Positions 6,418-13,556 of a DNA stretch of 15,371 nt are shown one piece after another. Source of the DNA: Pedobacter schmidteae (GTDB lineage: Bacteria > Bacteroidota > Bacteroidia > Sphingobacteriales > Sphingobacteriaceae). Both the position numbers and the translations under genes were made by a program. How positions within the stretch are numbered: the stretch's first letter is position 1; every line of letters starts with the position of its first letter. Where the stretch lies: assembly GCA_945906015.1 (NCBI GenBank), contig CAMDQV010000018.1:1-15371 (forward strand), given 5' to 3'. A model generated the notes under the pieces. That model was not told the DNA's origin, did not search any database, and worked only from the letters and a program-made list of their open reading frames with translations.

Positions 6418-9300
6418 ATGAAGTTAAATATAGATTATCAGGAAAAATTTGAGCAACGTCACATCGCTCCAAATGCAAAAGATGTTAACGAAATGCTTGA
6501 AGTTATTTGTGTAGATTCTATCGATGAATTGATCCAGCAGACCGTACCGGCAAACATCCGGTTAAAAAAAGCATTAAACCTTCCGGCGGCAAAAAGTGAG
6601 TTCGATTACCTGAATGATCTAAAGCTAACGGCTTCAAAAAATAAAGTTTTTAAGACCTATATCGGTCAGGGATATCACGATGTGATTATTCCTGGTGTGA
6701 TTCAACGTAACATTCTAGAAAATCCGGGATGGTATACCCAATACACTCCTTACCAGGCAGAAATAGCACAGGGCCGTTTACAAGCCTTATTGAATTTCCA
6801 AACCATGGTGGTCGACCTTACCGGGATGGCCATTGCCAATGCATCTTTACTTGACGAGGGAACAGCAGCTGCCGAAGCCATGTTTATGCAGTATAGCCTC
6901 CGTAAAAATGAAAATGCCAACGTATTTTTTGTTTCTCAAGAAGTACTTGCTCAAACTATTGATATTTTAAAAACCCGTGCTGCTCCTTATCAAATTGAAG
7001 TACGCATCGGTGATCATCAAACTATTGAACTGGATGAAACCATGTTTGGAGCAATGCTTCAATATCCTGCAGGTAAAGGAGAAGTGTATAACTATTCTGA
7101 TTTTGCTAAAAAGGCACAAGAAAAAGACATCAAAATCACAGTTGCTGCGGATATTATGTCATTGGCACTTTTAAGCCCTCCGGGCGAATGGGGCGCCGAC
7201 ATAGTGGTAGGATCAACTCAGCGCTTTGGTATTCCAATGGGTTTTGGTGGTCCGCATGCTGCATTCTTTGCCACAAAAGACGAATACAAACGTTCGCTTC
7301 CTGGAAGAATTATTGGAGTAACCATTGACTGTGCTGGTAATTATGCACTTAGAATGGCTCTTCAAACACGTGAGCAGCATATTCGCAGAGATAAAGCAAC
7401 CTCAAACATTTGTACAGCACAAGCCTTACTGGCAATTATGGCTAGTATGTATGCCATCTATCATGGCCCAAAAGGAATAAAACTTATTGCAGAACGGATT
7501 CACGGACTGACCGTATTCTTGTCAAAAGCATTAGAAAGTTTAGGATACAAACAAGACAATCAATTTTTCTTTGATACACTAAAATTAGATCTGGGCGAAC
7601 TCAAAAATTCGATACATGCTGAAGCCATCAATAATGAGGTCAACCTGAATTATGAAGGTTCATTGGCCAGTATCACGCTTGATGAAACCACAACTACAGA
7701 AGATGTATTAACGTTGATCCGATTTTTTGCAAAAGTAAAAGGTAAAAGCATGTATGATCTTGACCTTGATGGATTAAAGTCTGATATCAGGTTACAAATT
7801 CCATCTGAGCTGCAAAGAAAATCAAGCTTTTTAACCCATCCAGTATTCAACTCGCATCATTCAGAACATGAGATGCTCCGATATATCAAATCACTTGAAG
7901 CAAAAGATCTATCGCTTTGTCATTCCATGATCGCTTTAGGTTCATGTACCATGAAACTGAATGCAACTACTGAGATGGTTCCAGTTACTTGGGCCGAATT
8001 TAGTAAGATACATCCATTTGCTCCAACCGATCAGGTGGGAGGATATATGCAGATTTTTGCTGAATTAAATGAATGGCTTAGCGAGATTACAGGCTTTGCA
8101 GCAATGAGTTTACAGCCCAATTCGGGAGCGCAAGGCGAATATACCGGACTGATGGTTATCCGCGCTTATCATTTGGACAGAGGCGACACACAACGTAATG
8201 TAGCCTTAATACCTTCTTCAGCACATGGCACCAACCCGGCTTCAGCTGCTATGGCAGGCATGAAGATTATCATCGTAAAATGTGATGAAAAAGGGAATAT
8301 TGACCTTGCCGACTTAAAAGAAAAAGCTGCAGAACATGCACAAGATCTATCCTGTTTGATGGTAACTTACCCATCTACACATGGAGTTTTTGAAGAATCA
8401 ATCATAGAGATTTGCCAGATCATTCATCACTATGGCGGACAGGTTTATATGGACGGTGCAAACATGAATGCTCAGGTAGGATTAACGAGCCCGGCAGCCA
8501 TTGGGGCCGACGTTTGTCACTTAAACCTCCACAAAACATTCTGTATCCCTCATGGCGGGGGTGGTCCGGGAATGGGTCCAATTGGAGTTGCAAAACACCT
8601 GGTTCCTTATTTGCCAGGACATTCACTTATAGAAATGGGTAACAGTAAATCCATTTCGGCAGTTTCATCTGCACCTTGGGGCTCTGCATCCATATTGCTA
8701 ATATCTCATGCTTATATTGCGATGATGGGCGGAGAGGGATTGGCCAATGCAACAAAATTTGCGATTCTGAACGCCAATTATATTAAGGCCCGCTTAGAAA
8801 GCTCCTACCCGGTTCTATATTCAGGAAGTCAAGGACGATGCGCACATGAGATGATCTTAGATTGCCGTGCATTCAAAAATTTTGGTGTTGAGGTTACTGA
8901 TATTGCCAAAAGATTGATGGATTATGGCTTCCATGCTCCCACTGTTTCATTCCCAGTAGCTGGAACAGTAATGATTGAGCCCACAGAATCAGAACCAAAG
9001 CATGAATTGGATCGTTTTTGTGATGCTATGATTGCTATCCGTGCTGAGATTGAAGAAGTGGAAAATGGAACTATGGATAAAATCGATAATCCATTGAAGA
9101 ATGCCCCTCATACTTCAGCTGTGGTAACAGCAAATGGCTGGGCACATCCTTATTCCCGTCAGCAAGCTGCCTTCCCGCTACCTTATGTTACAGCATACAA
9201 ATTCTGGCCATCGGTTGGAAGAGTGAATGATACGCATGGCGACAGAACACTAATTTGTTCATGCCCACCTGTAGAATCTTATGCTGAAGAAGTAGTATAA
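6418..9300 (+). CDS. gcvP: Glycine dehydrogenase (decarboxylating), P-protein of the glycine cleavage system
   Basis: This 960-residue single-chain P-protein uses PLP to decarboxylate glycine and pass the aminomethyl group to the lipoyl arm of the H-protein. The N-terminal half begins with FEQRHIAP (11-18) and includes GAAMLQYPAGKGEVYNY-like and STQRFGIPMGFGGPHAAFFA segments. The C-terminal half contains ALGSCTMKLNATTEM (GSCTMKLN at 508-515), PNSGAQGEYTGL, SSAHGTNPASA and the PLP lysine Lys706 in HLNLHKTFCIPHGGGGPGMGP. The length is normal for the fused (non-split) form. I start it at the ATG at 6418 because MKLNIDYQEKFEQRHIAP is the usual family start. The frame is also open from a TTG at 6391, but that lies inside a -7 box. 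gcvT and gcvH are not adjacent, so it is a single-gene unit. Confidence 0.97.
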   Translation: MKLNIDYQEKFEQRHIAPNAKDVNEMLEVICVDSIDELIQQTVPANIRLKKALNLPAAKSEFDYLNDLKLTASKNKVFKTYIGQGYHDVIIPGVIQRNILENPGWYTQYTPYQAEIAQGRLQALLNFQTMVVDLTGMAIANASLLDEGTAAAEAMFMQYSLRKNENANVFFVSQEVLAQTIDILKTRAAPYQIEVRIGDHQTIELDETMFGAMLQYPAGKGEVYNYSDFAKKAQEKDIKITVAADIMSLALLSPPGEWGADIVVGSTQRFGIPMGFGGPHAAFFATKDEYKRSLPGRIIGVTIDCAGNYALRMALQTREQHIRRDKATSNICTAQALLAIMASMYAIYHGPKGIKLIAERIHGLTVFLSKALESLGYKQDNQFFFDTLKLDLGELKNSIHAEAINNEVNLNYEGSLASITLDETTTTEDVLTLIRFFAKVKGKSMYDLDLDGLKSDIRLQIPSELQRKSSFLTHPVFNSHHSEHEMLRYIKSLEAKDLSLCHSMIALGSCTMKLNATTEMVPVTWAEFSKIHPFAPTDQVGGYMQIFAELNEWLSEITGFAAMSLQPNSGAQGEYTGLMVIRAYHLDRGDTQRNVALIPSSAHGTNPASAAMAGMKIIIVKCDEKGNIDLADLKEKAAEHAQDLSCLMVTYPSTHGVFEESIIEICQIIHHYGGQVYMDGANMNAQVGLTSPAAIGADVCHLNLHKTFCIPHGGGGPGMGPIGVAKHLVPYLPGHSLIEMGNSKSISAVSSAPWGSASILLISHAYIAMMGGEGLANATKFAILNANYIKARLESSYPVLYSGSQGRCAHEMILDCRAFKNFGVEVTDIAKRLMDYGFHAPTVSFPVAGTVMIEPTESEPKHELDRFCDAMIAIRAEIEEVENGTMDKIDNPLKNAPHTSAVVTANGWAHPYSRQQAAFPLPYVTAYKFWPSVGRVNDTHGDRTLICSCPPVESYAEEVV

Positions 9301-9329
9301 ATTTATTTCTAAAATCAATAGTATTAACC

Positions 9330-9363
9330 TACCCTGCCCCCAAAAAGGCAGGGTATTTTTTTT
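9330..9363 (+). terminator. Rho-independent terminator of gcvP
   Basis: A perfect GC-rich 9-bp stem (TACCCTGCC at 9330-9338, GGCAGGGTA at 9347-9355) closes an 8-nt loop and is followed by eight T's. It lies 30 nt past the gcvP stop. Confidence 0.93.
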
Positions 9364-9457
9364 AGATCAATCTGGCGACAATCAGCGCAACTAAAAATTA
9401 GTACTGATTTAAAATATATGTTATTGTCAAAAAGAGGTAATTTATCGGAGATCATAC

Positions 9458-9466
9458 TAAATTTTG
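9458..9466 (+). promoter_or_regulatory. Weak promoter candidate for the YceI-family gene
   Basis: TAAATTTTG resembles the -7 consensus but has one base too many between TA and TTTG. It lies 44 nt before the ATG at 9511. The gene follows a strong terminator, so a promoter must lie somewhere in 9364-9510, and this is the best candidate I see. Confidence 0.25.
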
Positions 9467-9510
9467 AAAGAACCCAGTTATCTTCGGCTTCAAATAATTT
9501 ATAACTCAAA

Positions 9511-10092
9511 ATGAAAAAAACGAGTGCAACCCTAAGCCTGATTGCTTGCATGTTCTTCATGACGGCTTTTAACCCAATTAAAGATGATATTTATACCGTT
9601 GATGTTGAGCGTTCAACCATTGAATGGTCAGCTAAAAAAGTAGGTGGCGGCCATACAGGAACAGTAAAAATTACCGATGGGACCCTGATTTATACTGGGA
9701 AAGCCTTGAAAGGCGGAAGCTTTCAAATGAATATGTCAAGCATCACATCTGATAATGCTCGCGTTACAAACCACTTAAAGTCTGATGATTTCTTCTCTGC
9801 AGAAAAGAATCCCATGTCGAAATTTGAGATCACCAAAGTGACAAGTGCAGGTACAGATCGTGTAAATATTACCGGAAATCTGAGCATTAAAGGATTTACT
9901 CACCCAGTTACATTTCCGGCAAGCGTAAAACAGCAAAAAGGCGTTTTAGTTGCAGTGGCAAGTGGTATCCGAGTTGACCGTACTAAATATGATATCAAAT
10001 TCCGTTCAAAAACTTTCTTTGGCGACATCGGCGATAAAGCAATTGATGATGAATTTGAGCTGAGTATTAATTTAACGGCGAAGAAAGGATAA
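9511..10092 (+). CDS. Secreted YceI-family lipocalin-like protein
   Basis: The 193-residue protein has an N-terminal signal peptide (MKKTSATLSLIACMFFMTAF) and then a YceI domain, a beta-barrel that in characterised members binds long-chain isoprenoids or similar lipids in the periplasm. Family features are the YTVDVERSTIEWSAKKVGGGHTGTVKITDGTL start (about 28-59) and a SFQMNMSSITSDNARVTNHLKSDDFF block. After these come NPMSKFEI, the NITGNLSIKGFTHPVTFP strand pair and the final FGDIGDKAIDDEFELSINL. Cys13 lies within the hydrophobic core of the signal, so a Sec type I signal is more likely than a lipoprotein signal. It stands alone between the gcvP terminator and a convergent gene. The exact ligand is unknown; stress or isoprenoid-related roles are inferred from the family only. 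Confidence 0.92.
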   Translation: MKKTSATLSLIACMFFMTAFNPIKDDIYTVDVERSTIEWSAKKVGGGHTGTVKITDGTLIYTGKALKGGSFQMNMSSITSDNARVTNHLKSDDFFSAEKNPMSKFEITKVTSAGTDRVNITGNLSIKGFTHPVTFPASVKQQKGVLVAVASGIRVDRTKYDIKFRSKTFFGDIGDKAIDDEFELSINLTAKKG

Positions 10093-10096
10093 TCAG

Positions 10097-10154
10097 AGAT
10101 CAAAAATCAAGAATGTTTTGAATTTATTATTGAGATGTTGTTGATTTTTGGTCT
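10097..10154. repeat. Imperfect inverted repeat at the 3' end of the YceI-family gene
   Basis: The 14-nt arms AGATCAAAAATCAA (10097-10110) and TTGATTTTTGGTCT (10141-10154) pair with a single G-U, around a 30-nt loop, starting 5 nt after the stop codon. No T run follows, so it is not a classical terminator. Part of it shows the same 7-nt periodicity (ATCAGAG, ATCAAAA, ATCAAGA from 10092), and it runs straight into the heptamer element at 10163. Confidence 0.6.
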
Positions 10155-10162
10155 GTTGCCTT

Positions 10163-10254
10163 CTATCTGTTGTCTGTTATCTGTTGTCTGGCTAACGTAC
10201 CCAATCTGATAACAGACAACCGATAACTGATAACTGACAACTGACAACTGACAA
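10163..10254. repeat. Inverted heptamer-repeat element between convergent genes
   Basis: The left arm is CTATCTG, TTGTCTG, TTATCTG, TTGTCTG (10163-10190), followed by the core GCTAACG (10191-10197) and an 8-nt spacer. The right arm is CTGATAA, CAGACAA, CCGATAA, CTGATAA and CTGACAA three times (10206-10254). The last left unit plus core (TTGTCTGGCTAACG) is identical to 2337-2350. The right end lies 7 nt from the stop codon of the leftward MBL gene. No standard terminator exists between the convergent genes, so this hairpin may end both transcripts. Confidence 0.85.
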
Positions 10255-10261
10255 CTGTTTT

Positions 10262-11026
10262 CTACAAAATCCTAAACCCCTCATTCTCAAATCCCACCTT
10301 AGCAATTGCTTTGCTTTTTGCGTGATAAAAAAGGCATTGCCAATGCTCTTCCACTGCTCTGATGCCGTATTCCTGTCTTAATTCCATGGATTTACGGCCA
10401 TCAAAGTCGTATTTGGCTATGAACTTCCGCAATAATTGTTCAGGCTCGGGAAGTATATCGGCACCAAAAAAAATAGTTTTCTCATCTTCATTAATCAAGA
10501 ATACTTGGTGATTTTCGCAATGCCCACCAGTAAACTCATAGGATATATCCTGATTAAATTGCCCGCTGCCTTCAATAAAATGTACCGAACCACTGCGTTG
10601 CATAAAATCAAATATCTCAGTTTTGTAGGAGCGTGATGGCTTACTGTATGCGGCTTCCCACTCACCACGCTGAATCACATACTCCGCATTCGGAAAAGTA
10701 AGGGATACTTGACTGCCGCTATCATTCACCATCCCACCTGCATGATCAAAATGTAAATGCGACATCAATACCAAAGTCACATCACTGGGATCATAGCCAT
10801 TGCGACGCATATTTTCATGGATCAGCGGCTCGCCCGACTCGCCCTTAAACCCAAGGCCGGTATCCAGAATGATTAGATCATTATTAGTTTCAACAAGAAA
10901 TGGCTGAACAAAAATGAAGAGTGAAGCAGGCCTATCTTTGGGATTATGGATGGCTGGATTGAACGGAATGAATGTCTTTGAGCTATCTACTGAATAAGAT
11001 CCTTCATATAAGGCTAAAGCTTTCAA
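10262..11026 (-). CDS. Metallo-beta-lactamase-fold hydrolase
   Basis: This 254-residue cytoplasmic protein has the MBL core: LILDTGLG-like strand (LIILDTGLGF 51-60), zinc motif HLHFDHAGG (His90, His92, Asp94, His95), a later TGGHCENHQ segment (His169, His173) where relatives have TPGHTPGHQ, FFGADILP with Asp190, and His235 in FYHAKS. All metal ligands for a dinuclear site therefore seem present. The arrangement resembles the lactonase/esterase-like branch of the superfamily (AHL lactonase and similar), but the substrate cannot be named from sequence. There is no signal peptide. It is divergent from recJ with 56 nt between the two start codons and convergent with the YceI-family gene. The start at 11026 fits the MKALALYEG N-terminus seen before the first strand. 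Confidence 0.9.
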   Translation of the reverse strand: MKALALYEGSYSVDSSKTFIPFNPAIHNPKDRPASLFIFVQPFLVETNNDLIILDTGLGFKGESGEPLIHENMRRNGYDPSDVTLVLMSHLHFDHAGGMVNDSGSQVSLTFPNAEYVIQRGEWEAAYSKPSRSYKTEIFDFMQRSGSVHFIEGSGQFNQDISYEFTGGHCENHQVFLINEDEKTIFFGADILPEPEQLLRKFIAKYDFDGRKSMELRQEYGIRAVEEHWQCLFYHAKSKAIAKVGFENEGFRIL

Positions 11027-11031
11027 CGATC

Positions 11032-11063
11032 TTTGTTTATTATAAGGTTAAATTCTATTTTTA
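11032..11063 (+). promoter_or_regulatory. Candidate recJ operon promoter
   Basis: TTTG (11032-11035), a 20-nt spacer and TATTTTTA (11056-11063) resemble the Bacteroidota TTTG / TAnnTTTG pair with correct spacing and one mismatch in the -7 box. Initiation near 11070 would give a leader of about 13 nt before the recJ ATG. Confidence 0.4.
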
Positions 11064-11075
11064 CAAATTACTATT

Positions 11076-11083
11076 CAAAGATA
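11076..11083 (-). promoter_or_regulatory. Candidate -7 box for the MBL-fold hydrolase gene
   Basis: On the minus strand this reads TATCTTTG, an exact match to TAnnTTTG, 49 nt before the ATG at 11026. It touches the first base of the recJ start codon, so its upstream part would lie within recJ coding sequence and it would interleave with the recJ promoter. No clear -33 element is visible. Confidence 0.4.
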
Positions 11084-12801
11084 TGCAAAAAAAGTGGGTG
11101 GAACGGGAGCTTGAAAACCTTACTGCAATAGCAGGATTGCAAGAATCTCTGAAAATTGACCGTATTCTGGCAGAGCTTCTGGTTAAACGTGGGATCAACA
11201 CCTATGAGGAGGCTCATCATTACTTCAGACCGACACTTGAGCAGCTTCATGACCCCTTTTTAATGAAGGATATGGATTTGGCCATTGACCGCATAGCGCA
11301 GGCTATACAATCGGGCGAAAAGATTCTCATTTATGGCGATTACGATGTAGATGGCACCACCGCGGTTGCACTTACCTATAGTTTTTTTCAGAAACACTAT
11401 TCTGAAATTGATTTCTATATTCCTGATCGCTATCTTGAAGGATACGGTATATCCACACAGAGTATTGACTATGCTTCTGAGAACGGGTATACCCTCATTA
11501 TCGCACTCGACTGCGGAATAAAATCAAACGATAAAATTGAATATGCTATTGAAAAAGGCGTAGATTTTATCATCTGTGACCATCACCTTCCGGGAGATAG
11601 TTTACCGGCGGCCATTGCAGTTCTGGATCCCAAGCGACCGGATTGTGAGTATCCCTACAAAGAATTATCAGGTTGCGGCATCGGGTTTAAACTCATTCAG
11701 GCCTATGCCCAGAAGCATAATCTTCCCTTTGAGGAGGTCAGTACTTACCTAGACCTTGTTGCCTGCAGCATTGCATCTGACATTGTACCCATTACTGGCG
11801 AGAACAGGGTTTTAGCCTGGCTTGGATTGCATAAACTGAATACTGATCCATGCAAAGGCTTAACCGCACTCATGAATCTATCCGGAAAAAAAGACGACCT
11901 CACCATCACGGATGTGGTTTTCACAATTGGCCCTAGAATTAATGCAGCCGGCAGAATTGACGATGCCAAGCATGCAGTAAACTTACTTATTGCTGATAGT
12001 GATGCCTTTGCGTTTGAAAAAGGGCAGATCATTAACATCAAAAATACCGAACGTAGAGAACACGACAGCCAGATCACGGAGCAGGCCTTAGCAATGATTG
12101 ATTCCAATCCTGATCTGATTGCCATGAAAACTACGGTTTTATATAACCATGATTGGCATAAAGGCGTGATTGGTATTGTGGCTTCGCGCCTGACCGAAAA
12201 ATATTACCGCCCAACCATTGTGTTGACCAACTCGAACGGATTTGCCGCTGGCTCTGCTCGGTCGGTGATCGGATTCGACCTGTATGAAGCATTGAGCGAA
12301 TGCAGTGACCTACTAGTACAGTTTGGAGGCCATAAATTCGCAGCAGGAATGACCTTGAAAACGGAGAATATCGCGGCATTTCAGCAACGCTTTGAAGAGG
12401 TGGTATCCAGAACCATAACTGATGAACAACTGACTCAGTCAATCAGTATTGATGCCGAAATTGCACTAAAACACATCGATGCCAAATTTTTCCGGATCTT
12501 AAAACAGTTCGAGCCCTTTGGTCCGCAAAACATGGCACCCGTTTTTCTTAGCAAAAATGTTTATACTTACGGAAGTGCATCTCTGGTAGGAACCAATCAT
12601 TTGAAAATGAATGTACATCAGAATGACCAGAACTATTATAATTGCATCGGATTTAACTTAGGAGAATTTCTGCCTATGATCAATTCTGGCGATCCAATTG
12701 ATATTTGTTATACTATTGAAGAAAACGTATGGAAAGAGAAACGAGCGATACAACTGAACATCAAGGGAATACGAGCGTCTCTTCCAATCCTAAACGAATG
12801 A
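11083..12801 (+). CDS. recJ: Single-stranded-DNA-specific exonuclease RecJ
   Basis: RecJ is a 5'-to-3' single-strand DNA exonuclease acting in recombination, mismatch and base-excision repair. The 572-residue protein shows the DHH-family metal motifs in order: DYDVDG (86-91), DCG (143-145) and DHH (166-168). LDPKRPDCEYPYKELSGCGIGFKL and GPRINAAGR (283-291) follow, then the DHHA1 part with HDWHKGVIGIVASRL (from 356) and GGHKFAAG (415-422), and the C-terminal OB-fold region. An upstream in-frame ATG at 10972 would place 37 extra residues over the divergent MBL gene. The MQKKWVERELEN start at 11083 matches the usual Bacteroidota N-terminus, so I use it. It is the first gene of an operon with lptB, overlapping it by 4 nt. 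Confidence 0.97.
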   Translation: MQKKWVERELENLTAIAGLQESLKIDRILAELLVKRGINTYEEAHHYFRPTLEQLHDPFLMKDMDLAIDRIAQAIQSGEKILIYGDYDVDGTTAVALTYSFFQKHYSEIDFYIPDRYLEGYGISTQSIDYASENGYTLIIALDCGIKSNDKIEYAIEKGVDFIICDHHLPGDSLPAAIAVLDPKRPDCEYPYKELSGCGIGFKLIQAYAQKHNLPFEEVSTYLDLVACSIASDIVPITGENRVLAWLGLHKLNTDPCKGLTALMNLSGKKDDLTITDVVFTIGPRINAAGRIDDAKHAVNLLIADSDAFAFEKGQIINIKNTERREHDSQITEQALAMIDSNPDLIAMKTTVLYNHDWHKGVIGIVASRLTEKYYRPTIVLTNSNGFAAGSARSVIGFDLYEALSECSDLLVQFGGHKFAAGMTLKTENIAAFQQRFEEVVSRTITDEQLTQSISIDAEIALKHIDAKFFRILKQFEPFGPQNMAPVFLSKNVYTYGSASLVGTNHLKMNVHQNDQNYYNCIGFNLGEFLPMINSGDPIDICYTIEENVWKEKRAIQLNIKGIRASLPILNE

Positions 12802-13541
12802 TACTCAGAGCAGAGAACCTCGTCAAAAAATATAAGCAGCGAACCGTTGTGGATAATGTGTCTTTCCATGTTTCGCAAGGAGAGATTGTTGGTTTGCTGG
12901 GGCCAAATGGGGCAGGTAAAACAACCTCCTTTTACATGATTGTAGGGCTAATTAAGCCCAATCAAGGTCATGTTTATTTGGATGATCAGAACATTACCGA
13001 AAATGCCATGTACCGAAGAGCACAGAAAGGGATCGGCTACCTGGCACAGGAGGCTTCAGTGTTCAGGAAACTAACGGTTGAAGACAATATCAAAGCGGTG
13101 CTTGAAATGTCGAAACTTAGCAAAGAGGAGCAAAAGCATAAACTCGAAGAGCTGATTGATGAATTCAGTCTGCATAAGGTTCGAAAAAATCGTGGCGACC
13201 TTTTATCGGGTGGTGAGCGACGCAGAACCGAGATTGCGAGGGCGCTTGCAGCAGATCCCAATTTCATCCTTCTGGATGAACCTTTTGCAGGAGTTGACCC
13301 CATAGCGGTTGAAGAGATTCAAAGTATTGTAGCCAAACTTAAACTACGCAATATTGGTATCTTGATTACCGATCATAATGTGCAGGAAACCCTCTCAATA
13401 ACAGATAGAGCCTATCTTTTGGCAGAAGGAAAGATCATGTTGACCGGCACTCCACAAGAGATCGCTAACAATGAAATGGCTAAAAAATTCTATCTTGGCC
13501 AAAACTTTGAACTACGAAAAAAGCAAATTCTGACCCGCTAA
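12798..13541 (+). CDS. lptB: LPS export ABC transporter ATP-binding protein LptB
   Basis: LptB is the cytoplasmic ATPase of the LptB2FG complex, which extracts lipopolysaccharide from the inner membrane for transport across the periplasm. The 247-residue protein contains Walker A GPNGAGKT (35-42), the Q-loop Gln84 (GYLAQEASVF), the ABC signature LSGGE (136-140), Walker B FILLDE (156-161) with the LptB-typical DEPFAGVDP, and the switch His193 in ITDHNV. I choose the ATG at 12798, which shares ATGA with the recJ stop and gives the standard MILRAENLVKKYKQR N-terminus. An in-frame ATG at 12729 would add 23 hydrophilic residues buried in recJ. Translational coupling to recJ is likely. LptF and LptG are encoded elsewhere. 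Confidence 0.96.
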   Translation: MILRAENLVKKYKQRTVVDNVSFHVSQGEIVGLLGPNGAGKTTSFYMIVGLIKPNQGHVYLDDQNITENAMYRRAQKGIGYLAQEASVFRKLTVEDNIKAVLEMSKLSKEEQKHKLEELIDEFSLHKVRKNRGDLLSGGERRRTEIARALAADPNFILLDEPFAGVDPIAVEEIQSIVAKLKLRNIGILITDHNVQETLSITDRAYLLAEGKIMLTGTPQEIANNEMAKKFYLGQNFELRKKQILTR

Positions 13542-13556
13542 TACAGCCTATAAAAA

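Noticed and set aside
9541..9552. Lipobox LIAC in the YceI-family signal peptide
   Set aside because: The hydrophobic core continues through Cys13 for seven more residues, so an ordinary Sec signal peptide is more likely.
10972..11082. Upstream ATG extending recJ by 37 residues
   Set aside because: The extension overlaps the divergent MBL gene and its promoter region, and its sequence does not look like a RecJ N-terminus.
12729..12797. Upstream ATG extending lptB by 23 residues
   Set aside because: The added segment is out-of-frame recJ sequence. The ATGA overlap at 12798 and the family N-terminus support the shorter form.
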